This document shows, piece by piece, positions 47,895 through 57,927 of a stretch of DNA of 64,000 nucleotides; position 1 is the stretch's first letter, and each line of letters starts with the position of its first letter. The DNA is taken from NCBI GenBank assembly GCA_026399755.1, contig JAPLQI010000004.1:1-64000 (forward strand), read 5' to 3'. A model generated the notes under the pieces. The model ran no database searches and had not been told where the DNA came from. It worked only from the letters and a program-made list of their open reading frames with translations. The position numbers were made by a program, and so were the translations under genes. Source of the DNA: Pseudomonadota bacterium (GTDB lineage Bacteria > Pseudomonadota > Gammaproteobacteria > Burkholderiales > Chitinibacteraceae).

Positions 47895-48068
47895 GGTCCG
47901 TTTACCCTATTGCTGCACAAAGACATCGTTGTATTATTCAAAAGAAATGACCATTTACTGACTTTTGCGCAGATGGCCATCTGTAATATTAACCGCACTT
48001 ATCGTGATCCGTTTACTGCTGCACAAAGACATCGTTGTATTTTTTAAGAAAATATATTTTTTACTGAT
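47872..48068. repeat. Tandem duplication of the ybiT 5' end and leader, second copy degenerate
   Basis: The segment from about 47872 (first seven codons of ybiT plus leader) recurs from about 47983, 111 bases away. GCTGCACAAAGACATCGTTG plus TAT is identical in both. In the outer copy the start codon is ACG, and a three-base deletion and several substitutions are present. The copy therefore cannot start translation but may carry a second promoter. Confidence 0.8.
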
Positions 48069-48597
48069 TCGTCAAACAGAGATGCGCTGTCGCAATTTCA
48101 AAGTAGAGACTACGCCAGTACGCCAGCATAAAGGGGAGGATTTTATCACAGCACAGCCACTTGATCGCCATGCTATCCCCAGCAGCCGATTAGATGTGAG
48201 TAGAAAAGGTAAAACAAGGGCCTTAGTGGCATTAATTGCGTAAGCAAGGCTTTAAGTTGTAAGTGTAGCAACGCTATACTAAAGCGACTTTCTTACTCCG
48301 TATCTATACTGATGTGGTGTCTTTCACATAAAACATCGGCTTCACCAAGACACGATCAATGACTCAGGCATTATCCTTTCTAATTATGTAAAATAAAACA
48401 ATATTAAATTTAATTGACTTGGAAATTTGCTGTTAATTATTAAAAGAGAAAAAATGCATTAACCGATCTATCGAGATAAATCGCAAAGCAATAGAATTGT
48501 TATTTCAAAAAAGAACAGCTCAGCCCTTTTTTTACGCATAGCATGCGACTTAGTAATATTTTTCAACCGATTTTGTGCAGCAAGGTAGGACCACGCA
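48069..48597. other. Non-coding AT-rich gap
   Basis: No reliable gene is seen. A frame at 47965-48243 overlaps the duplicated ybiT leader and is not convincing. The stretch from 48260 is very AT-rich and probably contains the promoter of the 506-residue gene, whose start follows AAGGTAGGACCACGCA. Confidence 0.5.
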
Positions 48598-50118
48598 ATG
48601 TTTGATATCAAAGGCCTTGTAAATTCACTCTTTCAGCAAAACACGCAAGAAGGTGTTTTTGATCTGAAATCCGCCACAATTTTTATGGAAGAGCTGCCTG
48701 AGAGTGATATTTTACAAGCGCAAATAGAAATCGTTAAAGCACTAAAACAGCTCAATAGCACCCCAAAAGTCAGTATGAGCGAGCGCTTTAAAACCATCCC
48801 CTACCTTGAAGAAAAAGCACAACCACTACAGAACCACTTACTTGATATCTACCATGGACGCCTTATTGAAGAAGGCATCACCGCCCACCAAGTTTTGCCC
48901 ACCATATTAAGTTTTTGGCATGAAATGGCAACCGGATATCTGAGCTGTATTAAGCAAGTTAATCAGAAAAAGTTCACACTTATACAAGAAAAAAAAATCG
49001 AGCTTTTTACGCTAAGAGCAATGGAGCTATATGCTATCCAAGCGCAATACTCTTATATGCGCCACTTGGAGATTGATCATCAAATTTGGCGCAATCTCAA
49101 TCGCCTGTATCACTTTGCAGAACAAAGCAATTTTGCAAATAAATCACTAAATGCAGAAAATACCAGCATTCAACGCTGCTATATTCAAGCCCTCATGTTA
49201 TCGCTTTCTAATCCAGAAAAACTACAATCCGCCCAAATAGAACTCATTGCAATCTGGCTACAAAAATGGAGTGCTGAGATTAAGCTTGAAACAGCGCTAC
49301 AAACACAACAACACTTATTTGCTATTAATTTAACTGGCACATCCGCCCCCAAGCGTATCCGCCGCGATATGGTGGGGGAAAACTGGCGCTATTGGTCAGC
49401 AGATCCTATTACAGAACAAATCCAAAAACTCATTACACAGCTCAAGCAAGGTGAAACGCCTAATAACTTAGGCCTCCCCACAGAAACAGCATCCCCAATT
49501 AATTTAGAACAATTACAGATTCTCAGCTCTTTATGGTCACGCGACGCAGAAACACCTATACGCAAACACCAAAGGCAAAATAATACTAAATCAATTCGAG
49601 TGATGATCGGGATTCAACACATTGTTCCCTATATGGCTCAGCAAGGGAAAACATCCAGTAATAGTGGCGATCATATCAGTACCGAAAAATGGGAATTAGG
49701 CGACGAAAGCGCCAGCGGCTTTGGCTTAAATTACCATAGTGAGACTCAACTCGAAATTGGTGAGTTGCTAGGCTTAGCCAATCTAAGCAACTATCCATTT
49801 ACAATTGGTATTGTGCGCCGCTTCAATCGAAGTCATAAAGGCTTTGTAAATGTTGGAGTAGAAACACTCACACAAAGCCCTGTAATGGTTGAGCTCACCC
49901 CTCTACTCAGTGAAAACAGCTTTCAGTGTATTTATGCCCCCGAAGGGCCTAGCAGCAGCCCCGCGCGTTTTCTGATCATCCCCAATGCGGCATACTCTGA
50001 AAACAGAGAATATAAATTCACTGCCCAAGGTAAAAGCTACCGCATTCGGCTGTCCCCAGCGCTTGAGCATACCACCTCTTTTGTGCTGGCTAAATTTACT
50101 GTTTTAGAAAAACTTTAA
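48598..50118 (+). CDS. Unrecognised 506-residue protein, possible C-terminal PilZ-like domain
   Basis: I do not recognise this protein with confidence. Residues 1-330 look all-helical, with no signal peptide or membrane helix (for example LHHQ-free segments such as FTLRAMELYAIQAQYSYMRH). The C-terminal part, about 335-500, looks beta-rich. It contains GDESASGFGLNYHSE and then LEIGELLGLA and FTIGIVRRFNRSHKGFVNVG. That resembles the DxSxxG and GIVRR pattern of PilZ c-di-GMP-binding barrels, and an R-rich stretch (IRKHQRQNNTKSIRV) precedes it. A strong ribosome-binding site supports expression. It lies just before the tRNA-Ser gene. Confidence 0.75.
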   Translation: MFDIKGLVNSLFQQNTQEGVFDLKSATIFMEELPESDILQAQIEIVKALKQLNSTPKVSMSERFKTIPYLEEKAQPLQNHLLDIYHGRLIEEGITAHQVLPTILSFWHEMATGYLSCIKQVNQKKFTLIQEKKIELFTLRAMELYAIQAQYSYMRHLEIDHQIWRNLNRLYHFAEQSNFANKSLNAENTSIQRCYIQALMLSLSNPEKLQSAQIELIAIWLQKWSAEIKLETALQTQQHLFAINLTGTSAPKRIRRDMVGENWRYWSADPITEQIQKLITQLKQGETPNNLGLPTETASPINLEQLQILSSLWSRDAETPIRKHQRQNNTKSIRVMIGIQHIVPYMAQQGKTSSNSGDHISTEKWELGDESASGFGLNYHSETQLEIGELLGLANLSNYPFTIGIVRRFNRSHKGFVNVGVETLTQSPVMVELTPLLSENSFQCIYAPEGPSSSPARFLIIPNAAYSENREYKFTAQGKSYRIRLSPALEHTTSFVLAKFTVLEKL

Positions 50119-50155
50119 GACGCCAAACCCGTTTAAATCTTTTTTCATAATTTTC

Positions 50156-50185
50156 TTTACACATTCTAAAAAGTTCCGCTATAAT
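50156..50185 (+). promoter_or_regulatory. Sigma-70-type promoter of tRNA-Ser
   Basis: TTTACA at 50156-50161 and TATAAT at 50180-50185 are separated by 18 bases, about 35 bases upstream of the mature tRNA. Confidence 0.75.
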
Positions 50186-50219
50186 GCGTTCCTGTCTGAG
50201 TTGCAAGACAAAGACGAAA

Positions 50220-50309
50220 GGAAGTGTGGCCGAGTGGTTTAAGGCAGCAGTCTTGAAAACTGCCGAGGATGCAAGTCCTCCGTGGGTTCGAATCCGACCG
50301 CTTCCGCCA
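50220..50309 (+). tRNA. tRNA-Ser (anticodon UGA)
   Basis: A 90-base tRNA with acceptor stem GGAAGTG pairing with CGCTTCC, discriminator G and an encoded CCA end. The anticodon loop CTTGAAA gives UGA, reading UCA and UCG-type serine codons. A long variable arm (CGAGGATGCAAGTCCTCCG) and the T-loop GGTTCGAATCC are typical of tRNA-Ser. Confidence 0.97.
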
Positions 50310-50319
50310 GGATTCAACT

Positions 50320-50347
50320 AAAGCCCCTGATGAAAATCAGGGGCTTT
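50320..50347 (+). terminator. Terminator-like hairpin after tRNA-Ser
   Basis: AAAGCCCCTGAT at 50320-50331 pairs with ATCAGGGGCTTT at 50336-50347 around a GAAA loop. The T-tail is short. Confidence 0.75.
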
Positions 50348-50518
50348 ATGCGTTTGTAAGTCAGATAAATAAGCACAAAAAAAACAAAACATCATCATCC
50401 TCAATACCAGAAATAGCCGCCAATACCCCCTCAAAAATCCCTACTGACACAGACAGATCACCACTAGACCCCACTTAATACAGCACTTTAAGTAAATATT
50501 GGGCAATACTTAAAACGC

Positions 50519-50544
50519 AAAAAACCCCACCTAAGTGGGGTTTT
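50519..50544 (-). terminator. Rho-independent terminator of the first porin gene
   Basis: AAAACCCCAC pairs with GTGGGGTTTT around a four-base loop. The minus strand continues TTTTTT. Confidence 0.88.
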
Positions 50545-50569
50545 AATATCATTTAATTGAGTTAAATGA

Positions 50570-51727
50570 TTAGAAGCCTGTCCATGTACCAACAGTGATA
50601 CGTGTGCTGTTACCTGAATCAGCAGTCGAACCATCGAAGTGAGTCGATGCTTTAGAATCATACTTGTGGTAACGGCCCTGTACGAAGAACTGAGTGTTTT
50701 TCGACAACATATAGCCCCACTGACCAGCAAACTGCTGAACACCAGAATCAACAGTATCGCTACCCTTGTTTGCTGCGCGAAGACCACCAGCCAACTTAGC
50801 ATCCATAATTTGCTGATAGCTAATGTTAATACTGTTTTTGCCGAAGTTATAACCACCACCAATCAACCATTGGTTAACATCAACTGAAGATGCACCACCG
50901 CCAACTTTAACGTAGTTACGCTTGTACAGACCACGAACATTGAAATCACCAAATGTTGCACGGGCGCCAGCAAAAGCCAAACGTGATTCGTTACCAGCTT
51001 CAGTTACATCGCCCCAGTTAGCAGGGCCATTGCCATTTGCCAGCGCCATTTGTACAAAGGCGCGATCATTTTGCTGCTGATAACCAGCATCAAGATTGAA
51101 GTTAGCATAGGCCACATTACCAGTCAGGTCGTAAGCGTATGTATTTGTATCGCCCTTACCAGCTGGCGTGAAATCATTTTTACCTGTTTCTGCATTCAAC
51201 GAATACTTAGCTGCAGCCGGGCCAGCTTTGTCACCAATCTTGTACTGAGCAGCAAAAGAAACAGGACCAAACTTAGGTGACATATAGTTCAGGGAATCTT
51301 TCCACTTGTCTTGTGAAGTACCAAAGTCAGCAGTGAGATTGCCAGAACCATTTACACCATACGGCCAGTCAAGCACGTTCAGGTAAGAATTAACAAACTG
51401 CGTACCAGCACGTAGTTCACCCCAAGTACCAGCATAACCAATCCAAGCTTCACGACCACCAAAACCATCATAACGATCTGGTGTTGCAACTTTAGAAGCA
51501 ACACGCCACTTCATTGTGCTGCCGTTATCTAGTTTGTCGGAGCCATCAAAGTTAATAACGATTGCTGTTTCTTGGTATAACTCACCACCGGACTTACCAG
51601 CACCCGTTTCACGGTTTGTACCAAACATCAGGTCCATTTCAGCAGAACCATTAATAGACACATCAGCAAAAGCTGGGGCAGAGCATGCAGCTGCAACAGC
51701 AGCGACGATCAGAGCACGTTTAAACAT
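50570..51727 (-). CDS. Gram-negative trimeric porin (Neisseria-type)
   Basis: A 385-residue outer-membrane porin. The signal peptide is residues 1-21 (MFKRALIVAAVAAACSAPAF, then A|DVS). The first strand is DVSINGSAEMDLMFG, WRVASKVATPDRYDGFGGRE and WIGYAGTWGELRAGTQF follow, and the protein ends TRITVGTWTGF with the terminal Phe needed for BAM-mediated insertion. It should form a water-filled channel for small solutes. It is a paralogue of the next porin, sharing signal, early strands and C-terminus. GAGAGAG precedes the start. Its own terminator and the terminator upstream suggest separate transcripts. Confidence 0.94.
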   Translation of the reverse strand: MFKRALIVAAVAAACSAPAFADVSINGSAEMDLMFGTNRETGAGKSGGELYQETAIVINFDGSDKLDNGSTMKWRVASKVATPDRYDGFGGREAWIGYAGTWGELRAGTQFVNSYLNVLDWPYGVNGSGNLTADFGTSQDKWKDSLNYMSPKFGPVSFAAQYKIGDKAGPAAAKYSLNAETGKNDFTPAGKGDTNTYAYDLTGNVAYANFNLDAGYQQQNDRAFVQMALANGNGPANWGDVTEAGNESRLAFAGARATFGDFNVRGLYKRNYVKVGGGASSVDVNQWLIGGGYNFGKNSINISYQQIMDAKLAGGLRAANKGSDTVDSGVQQFAGQWGYMLSKNTQFFVQGRYHKYDSKASTHFDGSTADSGNSTRITVGTWTGF

Positions 51728-51914
51728 TATTCATCTCTCTCTTAAAGGGATATGGTTTTTTTAACTTCAGTACATCAAGGCATATTTGCTTGTGTTACGG
51801 AGCAAGAATACTCAATAGGTACAAACCCATGCAATATTGCGTCGCTTATCTGCAACATTGTGTGGCCCAAATGCAACACAGATCCTTCAAGAGTGGCGTA
51901 GATACTAGCGCGCA

Positions 51915-51952
51915 CAAAAAAACGCCACGACTTGCGTCGTGGCGTTTTTTTT
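51915..51952 (-). terminator. Rho-independent terminator of the second porin gene
   Basis: AAAAAAACGCCACGAC pairs with GTCGTGGCGTTTTTTTT around a four-base loop. It lies between the two tandem porin genes and can act on either strand. Confidence 0.92.
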
Positions 51953-52015
51953 ATGCTTTTAAAGTGTTAAACCAGCATTTGATGCTTGTTTTTCACTTTT
52001 AGGGCAGGTTCTAAA

Positions 52016-53134
52016 TTAGAACGCTGTCCATGTACCGATCAAGAAGCGTGTAGAGCTATCTTTGTTCACACCAGCAGAACCATCAAGCTGTGAAGCACTT
52101 GTCATTACGCTAGCTTGACCAGCAGTATCTAACATGTGATGACGAACTTGAGCGAAAGCTACAGTGTTCTTAGACAGTGTGTAGTTGTACTGAGCATTGA
52201 TAACGTTCATACCGTTATCAAATTTCTGACCGTCAGTCTTGCTGTCTTGAACGCGTTGATAACCAAGGTTGAAGTTGTTCTTACCCATCGTGTAACCAGC
52301 AGCAACCAAGAACTGGTCAACTGTAGTCTTGCTACCGGCCTTGTCACCAGCAATACCTGCCAGATTTACTTTACCGTTCCATTGGTTACGCTTGTAACCA
52401 GCAGCTAAATCAAATGCGCCAGTTTTGTACTTAGCATCGATATTGTAAGTGCGTGCTGAGTTTTCAGCTGGTGAATCATTGGTAGTGAACTCGCCAGAAT
52501 GACCCCAGTTACCGTTACCACCAAATGTACCAGCATCAGAAGACAAGTTCTTAGCATTTTTTGCTTCAGAAGCACCAGCAGATACATCAAAACCGTAGCC
52601 AGCGTAGTTAGCTGTCAATTCCATAGCGCGGGCTGAGTTACGACCGTTACCTAAATCGTATTGACCAGCAAAGCTAAAGCCGCTGAATTTAGGTGAGAAG
52701 TAGCTTACGCCGTTAGCGTATTGAACTTGTTGCGAACCAAAATCAGCCCACAAGTTACCTGAACCATTGTTCGCGAAACCATCCATTTCTAGGTATTGGT
52801 TAGAGAACTGGTTACCGAAGCGAACTTCACCGAACTTAGTTTCGTAACCGATCCAAGCTTCACGTTGACCAAAGCTGTCGTAACGACCTGGTGTTGCTAC
52901 TTTTTGCGCAACACGCCATTTTAGTGTATCGCCAGAATCAAGCTTATCGCGACCATCAACATTGATCACAACAGCGATTTCTTCAGCAACTTTGCCTTTA
53001 CCATCTGTACCAGCTTGGTTGGTCTTGTACATCAAGTCCATTTCAGCAGAACCGCTGATAGTTACTTCGGCGAATGCAGCAGGAGCTGCAAACATTGCGG
53101 ATACGGCAGTAGCGATAAGAACGCGCTTAAACAT
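52016..53134 (-). CDS. Gram-negative trimeric porin (Neisseria-type), second copy
   Basis: A 372-residue porin with a 22-residue signal peptide (ending PAAFA|EVT). The first strand is EVTISGSAEMDLMYK, WRVAQKVATPGRYDSFGQRE and WIGYETKFGEVRFGNQF follow, and the C-terminus TRFLIGTWTAF ends in Phe. Similarity to its neighbour is strong in the strands and weak in the loops, as expected for tandem duplicates that diverged in pore or surface properties. AAAGGA lies upstream of the start. A long AT-rich leader region of several hundred bases precedes it. Confidence 0.94.
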   Translation of the reverse strand: MFKRVLIATAVSAMFAAPAAFAEVTISGSAEMDLMYKTNQAGTDGKGKVAEEIAVVINVDGRDKLDSGDTLKWRVAQKVATPGRYDSFGQREAWIGYETKFGEVRFGNQFSNQYLEMDGFANNGSGNLWADFGSQQVQYANGVSYFSPKFSGFSFAGQYDLGNGRNSARAMELTANYAGYGFDVSAGASEAKNAKNLSSDAGTFGGNGNWGHSGEFTTNDSPAENSARTYNIDAKYKTGAFDLAAGYKRNQWNGKVNLAGIAGDKAGSKTTVDQFLVAAGYTMGKNNFNLGYQRVQDSKTDGQKFDNGMNVINAQYNYTLSKNTVAFAQVRHHMLDTAGQASVMTSASQLDGSAGVNKDSSTRFLIGTWTAF

Positions 53135-54050
53135 ACTGAGATTCCTTTATCAATTTTAAGAGCCACGAATCCATAGTTGAATTCGGATCCATAGGATTTG
53201 AAAGACCACTCAAGCACTAATTTTTTTAAAGCCAACTCAGTGAAAAAACTGAATCTACTTAATAAAAAATTGAGCGTGTTAAGTGCTCCGAAGCCCGTAT
53301 ATAACCACAGAGATAATTTTTGTTCTGCTGTAAAAATACCAAACCCTTATACGTAAAAATACCAACAAGTATTTAATTGGCATACACTAGGTAATGCACC
53401 CTATATATAAATAATCGAGCGCAAAAATACATTAAAAATAATATTTAATATCGTAAATAATTTACACATTAACAAGGAAAAATACACGTACTTTTAATTG
53501 TTTTTAATGTAAGTAAATCAGTGTTATTTAAGTTTTAATTCAAAAGGAATAATCAATTGTCATTTTTTCTTTAGTGCGTTCATTTTCAAATTTATGAAAT
53601 TTGAGCTTTTACTCCCACGGAACAGCAGCCTAAAACTTAATCAACAAGTTATGCGCGTTGCTAATTTGCAACATGTTTTCTTATAAAAAAATCAGAAAAT
53701 ATAGTGTAGTAACCAAGCATAGTTAGTGGACTTAGCACAATTCTGCGTAAACCTAGGGTGCTCAGATGCTTTTCTTAGGCGCTGCTGTAACCGCAAAAAC
53801 ATCCTTCTCAAGCAATTTGCGGCTAAGCCGTTTTTAGGGCATTTGTACTTACGTAGAGAGGATTTGGGGATGGCGTTATAGGTTTGCACCGGAGAGCAGC
53901 CCTGTATCGCACCTTAAGCAAAACAGCCTTAGTACAAGCAAGCCCTCCCTCACAAGTATTTGCTATTCAGCAGGCAAAAAAATACCCGCATCGCTGCGGG
54001 TATTTTTATGAAACTCGATACTTATTGAAAGCAGAAATAAGCCAAAACGC
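53135..54050. other. Long AT-rich non-coding region between porin and gap genes
   Basis: Holds the porin promoter region (minus strand) and, at its right end, the gap terminator. A minus-strand frame at 53692-53889 gives 65 residues (for example KCPKNGLAANCLRRMFLRLQ) that are basic and of unclear reality; it might be part of a dispersed repeat or a broken gene. I see no RNA gene or further repeat. Confidence 0.45.
53976..54007 (-). terminator. Rho-independent terminator of gap
   Basis: AAAAATACCCGCA pairs with TGCGGGTATTTTT around a four-base loop. A-tract and T-tract flank the stem. Confidence 0.9.
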
Positions 54051-55067
54051 TTATTTAGCGTTCCACAGAGCCTTAGTAGTATCAAGCATACGGTTGGAGA
54101 AGCCCCACTCGTTATCGTACCAAGACAATACTTTTACCAAAGTGCCACCAGAAACCTTAGTTTGCGATGCTTCATAGGTAGAAGAAGCTGGATCATGGTT
54201 AAAGTCGATCGACACCAATGGCAGGTCGTTGTAGTTCAACACGCCTTTCATTGGGCCTTCGGACGCTTCTTTCATGATCTGGTTGATTTCTTCGACAGTC
54301 GTTGCACGAGCAGCGGTGAAAGTCAGGTCAACCAAGGACACATTGATTGTTGGTACGCGAACAGCGAAACCATCCAGCTTACCTTTCAGCTCTGGCAATA
54401 CCAGTGCAACCGCAGCTGCTGCGCCAGTTTTAGTTGGGATCATTGAATGTGTTGCTGAACGGGCACGACGCAAGTCTTCGTGATAAACGTCAGTAAGCAC
54501 TTGATCATTGGTGTAGCTGTGGATCGTGGTCATCAAGCCTGAAACCAGACCGATTTTATCGTTCAGTGGCTTAACCAGCGGCGCAAGGCAGTTGGTTGTG
54601 CATGAAGCGTTAGAAATAACGGTGTCGCTTGCTTTCAGCGTGTCGTGGTTTACACCAAACACGATGGTTGCATCGACATCATTACCACCAGGAGCGGAGA
54701 TAATGACTTTTTTCGCGCCTGCAGTAATGTGAGCCGAAGCCTTTGCTTTGCTAGCGAAGAAGCCAGTACATTCCATCACGACATCAACACCGATTTCAGC
54801 CCATGGCAGATCAGCTGGATTGCGCTGAGCACAAACGCGAATTTTGTCGCCGTTTACGATCATGAAATCGCCATCAACCGATACTTTGCCAGCAAATTTG
54901 CCGTGCACGGTATCGTATTGAGTCAGGTGAGCATTGGTCTTAGCGTCGCCCAAATCGTTAATTGCCACGATTTGGAATTCATCAGTACGGCCAGACTCAT
55001 ACAAAGCGCGCAGTACATTGCGACCGATACGACCGTAGCCGTTAATTGCGATACGAATTGCTGCCAT
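54051..55067 (-). CDS. gap: Glyceraldehyde-3-phosphate dehydrogenase, type I
   Basis: A 338-residue NAD-dependent dehydrogenase of glycolysis and the lower Entner-Doudoroff route. The Rossmann start is [19 protein letters not shown], the catalytic cysteine is in [12 protein letters not shown], and the C-terminal [14 protein letters not shown] is typical. ATG 55067 is the family start, and the longer frame upstream is an artefact. It lies downstream of eda on the same strand, and the 182-base gap leaves room for its own promoter. Genes for fructose bisphosphate aldolase and phosphofructokinase are not near. Confidence 0.97.
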   Translation of the reverse strand: MAAIRIAINGYGRIGRNVLRALYESGRTDEFQIVAINDLGDAKTNAHLTQYDTVHGKFAGKVSVDGDFMIVNGDKIRVCAQRNPADLPWAEIGVDVVMECTGFFASKAKASAHITAGAKKVIISAPGGNDVDATIVFGVNHDTLKASDTVISNASCTTNCLAPLVKPLNDKIGLVSGLMTTIHSYTNDQVLTDVYHEDLRRARSATHSMIPTKTGAAAAVALVLPELKGKLDGFAVRVPTINVSLVDLTFTAARATTVEEINQIMKEASEGPMKGVLNYNDLPLVSIDFNHDPASSTYEASQTKVSGGTLVKVLSWYDNEWGFSNRMLDTTKALWNAK

Positions 55068-55238
55068 TGCCTGGTGCTCCTCAGAGAGTTCAGAAAAAAC
55101 GCGCTCGCTACAGAGGCGCGCATAAAAAAATTGAATACAAAGAATACCCAACTGTCGCCTTGCTGACGATATGGCTATTCCCTATAAATAATAAAATATT
55201 GATTTAAATCTTAGGGTGAGCAAGTTTTTGCCCCCACC

Positions 55239-55253
55239 TTACAATTTAATTAC
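55239..55253 (-). promoter_or_regulatory. Weak HexR-like site upstream of gap
   Basis: The minus strand reads GTAATTAAATTGTAA, sharing GTAATTAAATT with the HexR consensus TGTAATTAAATTACA but losing the last half-site. It overlaps the eda stop. It may be chance in AT-rich DNA. Confidence 0.25.
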
Positions 55254-55873
55254 TTTCTAAATGCAGCCGCAGCACGAGCTAGAGCGGTAATTCCAGCCCA
55301 ATCACCTGCCGCAACCATTTCTTTTGGTGCCAGCCATGAGCCACCTACACAACCAACATTCGGCATCGCCAATAGCTTAGGCGCAGATTCTGGGCTTACA
55401 CCGCCAGTTGGGCAGAATAAGATTTGTGGCAATGGGCCGCCCATTGCTTTAAGCATGCCGATGCTGCCGGCTTGCTCAGCTGGGAATAATTTCAAAGCAT
55501 CAAAACCTTCTTCCAAAGCAGCAATCGCTTCGGATGGGGTCATTACACCGGGTAGTAATTGGATATCGGCAGCACGGGCCGCAGCAGCCAGCTTAGGTGT
55601 TAAGCCAGGCGTCACCGCAAATACCGCGCCAGCGGCTTTAGCTTCAGCAAATTGCTCTGGGCGCACGACAGTGCCCACGCCAACAATCGCACCAGGTACG
55701 TTATCAACAATGGCGCGCACTGCTGCCAAAGCTGCATCGGTGCGTAAAGTTACTTCAAGCACACAAATACCACCCTCAACCAAGGCTTTTGCCAATGGAA
55801 CTGCGTGCTCTACTTTCTCGATTACCAAAACCGGCATCACCGGACAAGAGCGCATGATTTCGCGAATTTGCAT
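55250..55873 (-). CDS. eda: 2-dehydro-3-deoxy-6-phosphogluconate aldolase
   Basis: A 207-residue KDPG aldolase, splitting 2-keto-3-deoxy-6-phosphogluconate into pyruvate and glyceraldehyde-3-phosphate. Catalytic glutamate is in GGICVLEVTLRTDAAL, followed by VGVGTVVRPEQF. The Schiff-base lysine is in FDALKLFPAEQAG, and the phosphate-binding CPTGGVSPESAPKLL follows. ATG 55873 has AGGAAG upstream. It follows edd on the same strand after about 150 bases and feeds gap directly. Confidence 0.97.
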   Translation of the reverse strand: MQIREIMRSCPVMPVLVIEKVEHAVPLAKALVEGGICVLEVTLRTDAALAAVRAIVDNVPGAIVGVGTVVRPEQFAEAKAAGAVFAVTPGLTPKLAAAARAADIQLLPGVMTPSEAIAALEEGFDALKLFPAEQAGSIGMLKAMGGPLPQILFCPTGGVSPESAPKLLAMPNVGCVGGSWLAPKEMVAAGDWAGITALARAAAAFRK

Positions 55874-56023
55874 GGGGTTGTTCTTCCTGTTCTGTAACAA
55901 TTAGATATATAAGGATGGGAGGAGCAGAGTGATACCCATCAGTAATGACGATTCGATGAGTATCTCGCTGAGTGCAAATGCTTTGCTTCACCCAGCGATG
56001 CTCCCCCATCAAAAAAAACTTAA

Positions 56024-57850
56024 TTAATGAGCAAGGCCCATGCTGATTGCGCCTTCTTCAGCACCAGTAGCCGCCGCGCGGAATGTGGCAAACAACTCGC
56101 GCCCCATACCATGCTCGTTAGCAGTTAAATCTGCTGTATCCACAGTGCGAGCAGCCCATTCAGCAGCATCGACCTTGGCTTCAACCACACCAGCATCAGC
56201 ATCGAGGCGGATAATGTCGCCCGTTCTGACCTTGCCCAATGGGCCGCCATTTAATACTTCTGGTGTCATATGAATGGCAGAAGGCACTTTGCCGGACGCG
56301 CCCGACATACGGCCATCGGTGACCAAGGCCACTTTAAAGCCGCGATCTTGTAAAAGTCCTAGCACCGGCGTGAGCTTATGCAGCTCTGGCATACCATTGG
56401 CACACGGGCCTTGGAAACGCAGCACGACTACAAAGTCTTTTTCCAACTCGCCACGCTTAAAGGCTGCCAACACGTCATCTTGATCATCAAACACAATCGC
56501 AGGCGCTTCTACACAGCGATTTTCTGGCTTAACTGCAGAAATTTTGATGACAGAGCGGCCCAAGTTACCCGCCAACAAGCGTAAACCACCGTCAGCACTA
56601 AATGGATTACTTGCATGGCGAACCACATTATCGTCCACAGGCTCAAGAGGTGCAGCGCGCCATACTGCCTTGCCATCTTCACCTAAGAAAGGCTCGTTGG
56701 CGTAAGGACGTAAACTTTTGCCAGCAACGGTCAGCACATCTTCATGCAGCAAGCCCGCATCGAGCAATTCGCGAATCAAGAAGCCCATTCCACCCGCAGC
56801 GTGGAAGTGATTTACATCGGCAGAGCCATTTGGATAAATCTTTGCCAGCAAAGGAATAATGGCTGATAAATCATCAAAATCAGTCCAATCAATAATGATG
56901 CCTGCCGCTCGAGCAATCGCGATCATATGGATGGTGTGATTGGTCGAGCCGCCTGTTGCAAGCAAGCCAACAATGCCGTTCACAATGCATTTTTCATCGA
57001 CCACTTTACCTACTGGCGTAAATTCATTGCCTTTATAAGTAATTGCAATCGCACGTTGTGCCGCAGCAACAGTCAGGGCTTCACGTAAGGGAGTATTAGG
57101 ATTAACGAAAGCTGCGCCAGGTAAATGCAGGCCCATCACCTCCATCAACATTTGATTTGAGTTAGCCGTACCAAAGAAGGTGCATGTTCCTGCACCGTGG
57201 TAAGAGCCTTCTTCAGAAGCCAATAATTCTTCACGGCCACATTTGCCTTCAGCAAATAACTGACGTGCTTTGGCTTTTTCGCTATTGGCGATGCCCGAAG
57301 TCATTGGGCCTGCTGGCACAAATACCGTCGGTAAATGGCCAAATTGCAAAGCACCAATCAATAAACCCGGCACAATTTTGTCACAGACGCCTAAGCAAAC
57401 CACACTATCAAATACATTGTGTGAAAGTGCTACAGCAGTCGACATGGCAATCACATCACGGCTAAACAGGCTGAGTTCCATGCCCGGCTGGCCCTGAGTG
57501 ACACCATCACACATGGCAGGCACGCCACCTGCAAATTGTGCCGTGGCTCCTGCCTGACGAACGGCCTCTTTAATAATGGCGGGGAACATTTCAAAAGGCT
57601 GATGCGCCGACAGCATGTCATTGTAAGCAGAGACAATACCCAGATTGGGCTGACGCATTTCACGCATCATAATTTTGTCGTTTTCAGGCGCCGCAGCCCA
57701 GGCATGAGCCTGATTGGTACAGGCTAAGCCTTTACGCGATGGCTCCTTGCTGGCGGCCTTTTCGAGGCGGGCTAAATAACGAGAGCGTGGGCCTTGGCTT
57801 CTTGCGATAATGCGCGCAGTGACTTCGGCAAGCTTGGGATGAACGGACAT
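56024..57850 (-). CDS. edd: 6-phosphogluconate dehydratase
   Basis: A 608-residue Fe-S dehydratase of the IlvD/Edd family, turning 6-phosphogluconate into KDPG. Cluster cysteines are in [19 protein letters not shown] and [13 protein letters not shown]. The C-terminal [18 protein letters not shown] is characteristic. ATG 57850 is set by CGGAG ten bases upstream; a TTG two codons earlier is the alternative. It is divergent from zwf across a 305-base region that holds two HexR-like sites. Confidence 0.97.
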   Translation of the reverse strand: MSVHPKLAEVTARIIARSQGPRSRYLARLEKAASKEPSRKGLACTNQAHAWAAAPENDKIMMREMRQPNLGIVSAYNDMLSAHQPFEMFPAIIKEAVRQAGATAQFAGGVPAMCDGVTQGQPGMELSLFSRDVIAMSTAVALSHNVFDSVVCLGVCDKIVPGLLIGALQFGHLPTVFVPAGPMTSGIANSEKAKARQLFAEGKCGREELLASEEGSYHGAGTCTFFGTANSNQMLMEVMGLHLPGAAFVNPNTPLREALTVAAAQRAIAITYKGNEFTPVGKVVDEKCIVNGIVGLLATGGSTNHTIHMIAIARAAGIIIDWTDFDDLSAIIPLLAKIYPNGSADVNHFHAAGGMGFLIRELLDAGLLHEDVLTVAGKSLRPYANEPFLGEDGKAVWRAAPLEPVDDNVVRHASNPFSADGGLRLLAGNLGRSVIKISAVKPENRCVEAPAIVFDDQDDVLAAFKRGELEKDFVVVLRFQGPCANGMPELHKLTPVLGLLQDRGFKVALVTDGRMSGASGKVPSAIHMTPEVLNGGPLGKVRTGDIIRLDADAGVVEAKVDAAEWAARTVDTADLTANEHGMGRELFATFRAAATGAEEGAISMGLAH

Positions 57851-57912
57851 AGACAAAGGCTCCGAGTTACGGCGCGATCACAGCACGCCACGTGCGTTTC
57901 TATAAAATTGAT

Positions 57913-57927
57913 CGTAGTTTTACTACA
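57913..57927. promoter_or_regulatory. Candidate HexR operator 1 (edd side)
   Basis: The palindrome CGTAGTTTTACTACA reads TGTAGTAAAACTACG on the other strand, close to the HexR consensus TGTAATTAAATTACA. It lies 63 bases upstream of the edd start. Confidence 0.65.

Noticed and set aside
50220..50309. tRNA-Ser as an integration site of a genomic island
   Set aside because: The DNA on both sides looks native, no integrase gene is near, and no repeated tRNA 3' end was seen.
54645..55166. A 173-residue plus-strand frame opposite gap
   Set aside because: Antisense shadow of a highly conserved gene.
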